This document shows positions 61,795 through 64,000 of a DNA stretch of 64,000 nucleotides, one piece after another. The stretch spans positions 1 to 64,000 of the forward strand of contig JACKEI010000001.1 in the NCBI GenBank assembly GCA_020633075.1, in the 5' to 3' direction. Each line of letters begins with the position of its first letter. Positions within the stretch are counted from its first letter, which is position 1. The notes beneath the pieces were generated by a model. The model ran no database searches and had not been told where the DNA came from. It saw only the letters and a list, made by a program, of their open reading frames with translations. The position numbers and the translations under genes were made by a program. This stretch comes from Sandaracinaceae bacterium. Lineage in GTDB: Bacteria; Myxococcota_A; Polyangia; Polyangiales; Houyiibacteriaceae.

Positions 61795-62145
61795 ATGGCT
61801 ACCAAGAAGACAACCGCTCCCAAGAAGGCCGCCAAGAAGGCTGCCCCGAAGAAGGCCGCCAAGAAGGCTGCCCCGAAGAAGGCCGCCAAGAAGGCTGCTC
61901 CGAAGAAGGCCGCCAAGAAGGTCGCCAAGAAGGCCGCCAAGAAGGCTGCTCCGAAGAAGGCCGCCAAGAAGGCTGCTCCGAAGAAGGCCGCCAAGAAGGC
62001 CGCCAAGAAGGCTGCTCCGAAGAAGGCCGCCAAGAAGGCTGCTCCGAAGAAGGCCGCCAAGAAGGCTGCTCCGAAGAAGGCCGCCAAGAAGGCTGCCAAG
62101 AAGCCGGCGACCAAGAAGGCCGCTCCGGCCGCTCCGGCTGCCTGA
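61795..62145 (+). CDS. Histone-H1-like Lys/Ala/Pro-rich DNA-binding protein
   Basis: 116 residues made of Lys (about 45%), Ala and Pro in repeats KKAAPKKAAKKAAP, ending PATKKAAPAAPAA. Such AlgP-, HctA- or H1-like tails bind DNA by charge and compact the nucleoid; some also bind polyphosphate or RNA. No folded domain. Strong promoter, strong ribosome site and a hairpin terminator suggest an abundant protein. The DNA itself is a 27-45-bp quasi-repeat (61801-62110), so length variation among strains is likely. Confidence 0.88.
   Translation: MATKKTTAPKKAAKKAAPKKAAKKAAPKKAAKKAAPKKAAKKVAKKAAKKAAPKKAAKKAAPKKAAKKAAKKAAPKKAAKKAAPKKAAKKAAPKKAAKKAAKKPATKKAAPAAPAA
61801..62110. repeat. Coding quasi-repeat (AAGAAGGCCGCC units)
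   Basis: Reiterated units of AAGAAGGCCGCC and AAGAAGGCTGCTCCG fill the histone-like gene. Successive copies are nearly identical including silent positions (GCTGCT against GCTGCC), pointing to expansion by slippage or recombination. Confidence 0.85.
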
Positions 62146-62309
62146 GAGTTCCCGGCGGGCGCCCCTTGAGTCGGGTGTCCGCGTCGCGGGAACGCCGCGC
62201 GTAACCACCCTTCTGTGGGGCCCCCGCCTTGGCTAGCCCGGCCACGGCTCGGATCGACCTAGTGTCGAGCTGAGGTCGTGTGCAGGATCGCCCGGTGAGA
62301 GGCAGAACA

Positions 62310-62346
62310 AAGAGCGCCTCGACGATTCACTCGTCGGGGCGCTCTT
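62310..62346. terminator. Bidirectional rho-independent-like terminator
   Basis: The stem AAGAGCGCC / GGCGCTCTT, extended by an inner CGACG/CGTCG pairing, is placed between two convergent genes. Reading on the minus strand, the stem is followed by TGTTCT, giving a short U-rich tail; on the plus strand the tail is weaker (GATCGTT). It probably ends both transcripts. Confidence 0.75.
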
Positions 62347-62365
62347 GATCGTTCCGCACGAGCCC

Positions 62366-63856
62366 TCAGATCCGTAGCTCGGCCGCCAGTAGCGCGGCCA
62401 GGCGCGCGGGTTCCTGTCGCAGAAGCAGGGTCTTGCGTCGGTCCACCCTCACGGCCCCCGCGGGGAAGCCGCGGGGTTTGACCACGTGGCGGCGCTCTGC
62501 GTGGATGACCTCCACCAGGGCCTCGTCGCGCGCGTCGCTGAAGTGCGCCGCCAGCTGAGCCGCGTCCACCAGCAGGGCGCTCGACGCCACCGCCCCCCGC
62601 GCCAGCGGCACGATCACGTGGGAGCCGGCGCGCCCCTCGACATGCAGCCAGAGGTGGTGTGGCTTCGCGTGGTGCAGGGTCAGCGCGTCGTTGTCGCGCG
62701 CAGATCGTCCCACCCAGATGGGGTGCCCGTCCGACGAGACGAAGCGCCGGAACGGTGAGCGGTGCGCGTCCTTGCCGCCCCGCTTGTCGGACGAGCGACC
62801 CTTGGTGCCCGCCTGCTGGCGGCGGGCTGGGCGCGCGGCGTCGTCCAGCTCTCGGAGCCCCAGCGCGAGACCCGCTTGCTCGACCTCGTCCAGCTCGCGT
62901 CTGGTCGTGACCGCGGCGCAGCGGGCGGCGAGCGCGCGCACCTGCTCCAGCTGTTCCTCGGCGAGCGTCCAGCGCTCCTCGGCGATGCGTGCGCCGCGCT
63001 CCATGCGGCGGGCTTGGTGGTACAGCCGCGAGGCCCGGGCGGCGGGGGTCTCGCCCCGGCCGAGCGCGATGCGGCGGGGCCCCGGGGGGGCCAGGCTCCA
63101 GTCGGTGACGTCCACCCAGCCGGTCCCGTCCGCCTGGCGCGCCACGTCGTTGTGGTGCGCCAGCAGCAAGTCCGCGTCGAGCCGCAGCGTGGGTGCGCTG
63201 TCCGCGCGGTGAGCGTCCGCCAGGATGGCATCGCGCTTCCGAGAGAGACGCTTGACGGCGCGGCTGAGCGCTAGCGAGATGGCCCGCTGGCCGCTGTCCA
63301 ACAACTCGGCGGCGGCCGCGCGCACCAGCGCCGGGCCCGCGACGACGAGCTCGGCGCGCGACAGGCGCGCGTCGTCCTCGTTGGTGGGCGGCGACGGACA
63401 GGGCTCATGGGGGTGCGTGGCGAGCACCACCCGCTCTGCCGTCCGCAGCCAGAGCGCCCCCGCAGCGCGACTGGCCACCAGCCAGGTGTCCGGCCCCACG
63501 TGGGGATCGCGCGCTGTGGGCCCGGCGTCGTGCTCGGCGGTGTCGGTCTCTGAGCCGTCCGCGCCGTCGGCGCCGTCGGCGCCCTCTGCGCCCTCTGCGC
63601 GCAGGAACGAGATGAAGACCACACCGTCCACCAACTCGACCCGCAACGTGTCCGCGCCGAGGAGGCGGCGACGCAGCCCCTGGGCGAATGCGTCGGCCGG
63701 GGCGCCACGCGGCCGGGTGTCTACGAAGCCTGCGCCGAAGGCCCCGGGGTGTGAGCCGAGCACGAGGACCTCGGTCCGCCCTGCGGTGCGCAAGGTCAGC
63801 GCCACCAGCCCGGCGCTCGGGCGGTCGACTCGCAAGACGCGCCCCAGCGAGGCCAT
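62366..63856 (-). CDS. RqcH/NFACT (fibronectin-binding-like) family protein
   Basis: 496 residues. The C-terminal NFACT-R domain is clear: FRRFVSSDGHPIWVGRSARD, NDALTLHHAKPHHLWLHVEG and AGSHVIVPLARG. Before it a coiled-coil region (residues about 280-350, EERWTLAEEQLEQVRALAAR), and an N-terminal NFACT-N-like half (GRVLRVDRPSAGLVALTLRT). Known relatives (Rqc2, RqcH) bind stalled 60S/50S-tRNA complexes and add Ala tails to trapped peptides. The N-terminal half is shorter and carries a variable Ala/Asp/Gly repeat (EGADGADGADG), so conservation of the tailing activity is uncertain. The next gene upstream on the same strand ends 4 bases before the ATG. Confidence 0.85.
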   Translation of the reverse strand: MASLGRVLRVDRPSAGLVALTLRTAGRTEVLVLGSHPGAFGAGFVDTRPRGAPADAFAQGLRRRLLGADTLRVELVDGVVFISFLRAEGAEGADGADGADGSETDTAEHDAGPTARDPHVGPDTWLVASRAAGALWLRTAERVVLATHPHEPCPSPPTNEDDARLSRAELVVAGPALVRAAAAELLDSGQRAISLALSRAVKRLSRKRDAILADAHRADSAPTLRLDADLLLAHHNDVARQADGTGWVDVTDWSLAPPGPRRIALGRGETPAARASRLYHQARRMERGARIAEERWTLAEEQLEQVRALAARCAAVTTRRELDEVEQAGLALGLRELDDAARPARRQQAGTKGRSSDKRGGKDAHRSPFRRFVSSDGHPIWVGRSARDNDALTLHHAKPHHLWLHVEGRAGSHVIVPLARGAVASSALLVDAAQLAAHFSDARDEALVEVIHAERRHVVKPRGFPAGAVRVDRRKTLLLRQEPARLAALLAAELRI

Positions 63857-63860
63857 CGGG

Positions 63861-64000
63861 CTACGCGTCGAAGAGCGCTTGGAGCTCGGTCGCGCGCCGG
63901 AAGGACTGCGCCGACTCGATGGCGACGTAGGCGCGCTCGGAGCCCGCGAGAGCCTGGTCGATGTCGTAGAGCAGCCCCTCGCTGATGCGCGCGCGCTGAC
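63861..64000 (-). CDS. C-terminal fragment of an unknown protein (5' end outside window)
   Basis: The minus-strand frame is open from the window edge to TAG at 63863-63861, giving the last ~45 residues (ISEGLLYDIDQALAGSERAY, then AIESAQSFRRATELQALFDA). It is helical, hydrophilic and matches no motif. The 4-base gap to the NFACT gene implies co-transcription. Confidence 0.5.
   Translation of the reverse strand, partial: QRARISEGLLYDIDQALAGSERAYVAIESAQSFRRATELQALFDA

Noticed and set aside
61801..62110. CRISPR or non-coding satellite repeat
   Set aside because: The units preserve the Lys/Ala/Pro frame throughout with a strong start and stop; it is a coding repeat.

Overview
The window is GC-rich (roughly 70%) chromosomal DNA from what looks like a myxobacterium-type member of Myxococcota, possibly of the Sandaracinaceae/Polyangia kind. 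This placement is an inference. It rests on the many short-leader lipoproteins (about a dozen), Ser/Thr protein kinases (one fused to a cyclic-nucleotide-binding domain), a CarD/CdnL regulator, a sigma-54 enhancer-binding protein, MopE-like Asp/Cys repeats, C-terminal 'TM + Arg cluster' anchors of the MYXO-CTERM kind, and a Lys/Ala/Pro-rich histone-H1-like protein. No rRNA, tRNA, CRISPR array, insertion sequence or phage module was recognised.

Layout. 0-7 kb: a truncated propeller-like protein, a lipoprotein, CorA, LigA and an aminotransferase. 7-12.4 kb: a beta-barrel-like protein, a metzincin-type metalloprotease lipoprotein, and a pirin-like protein divergent from a XylR/DmpR-type sigma-54 activator across a conspicuously AT-rich gap. 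12.4-15.1 kb: an outer-membrane protein, a tiny membrane protein, a DUF3494 ice-binding lipoprotein and a LEA-like protein, which read as a cold/desiccation cluster. 15.3-23.3 kb: acyl-CoA metabolism (PrpE-like ligase, crotonase, GMC oxidoreductase with a small partner, acyl-CoA dehydrogenase) with some small unknowns. 23.3-26.1 kb: a methyltransferase and a lipoprotein with three DsbA-like domains. 26.2-36.6 kb: a block with visibly different codon choice. It starts with a decayed trypsin-like gene, followed by a 1115-residue MopE-like/Gly-rich lipoprotein, a 1443-residue lipoprotein whose C-terminal third resembles the pore-forming part of Tc-toxin A subunits, and a histidine kinase/response regulator pair. 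The last four genes are co-directional and tightly spaced.

36.7-49 kb: Cys-rich and other secreted proteins, a polytopic membrane protein, a MurE-like ligase without its N-terminal domain, a repeat lipoprotein, a site-2 protease, a kinase-cNMP fusion, a thioesterase, an ACT-domain protein and a large helical protein with DDxxD-like motifs. 49-56 kb: a PhaC-like/acyl-CoA-synthetase fusion with an eroded adenylation site, a lytic transglycosylase, a DUF218 protein, a lipoprotein, and a phosphopantetheinyl transferase overlapping a pyrophosphatase-like gene. 56-64 kb: a minus-strand run of kinase, degenerate J-domain protein, PilZ protein, RNase E/G, CarD and an OmpA-like lipoprotein, then the histone-like gene behind the best-looking promoter in the window, a bidirectional hairpin terminator, an RqcH/NFACT-type protein and a truncated gene.

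A recurring feature is a TAnnnT-like element 6-12 bases before start codons that lack a Shine-Dalgarno sequence. This suggests widespread leaderless or near-leaderless transcription. The most interesting candidate system is the 26.9-36.6 kb module, a surface-anchored, Tc-like pore former with its own two-component regulators.
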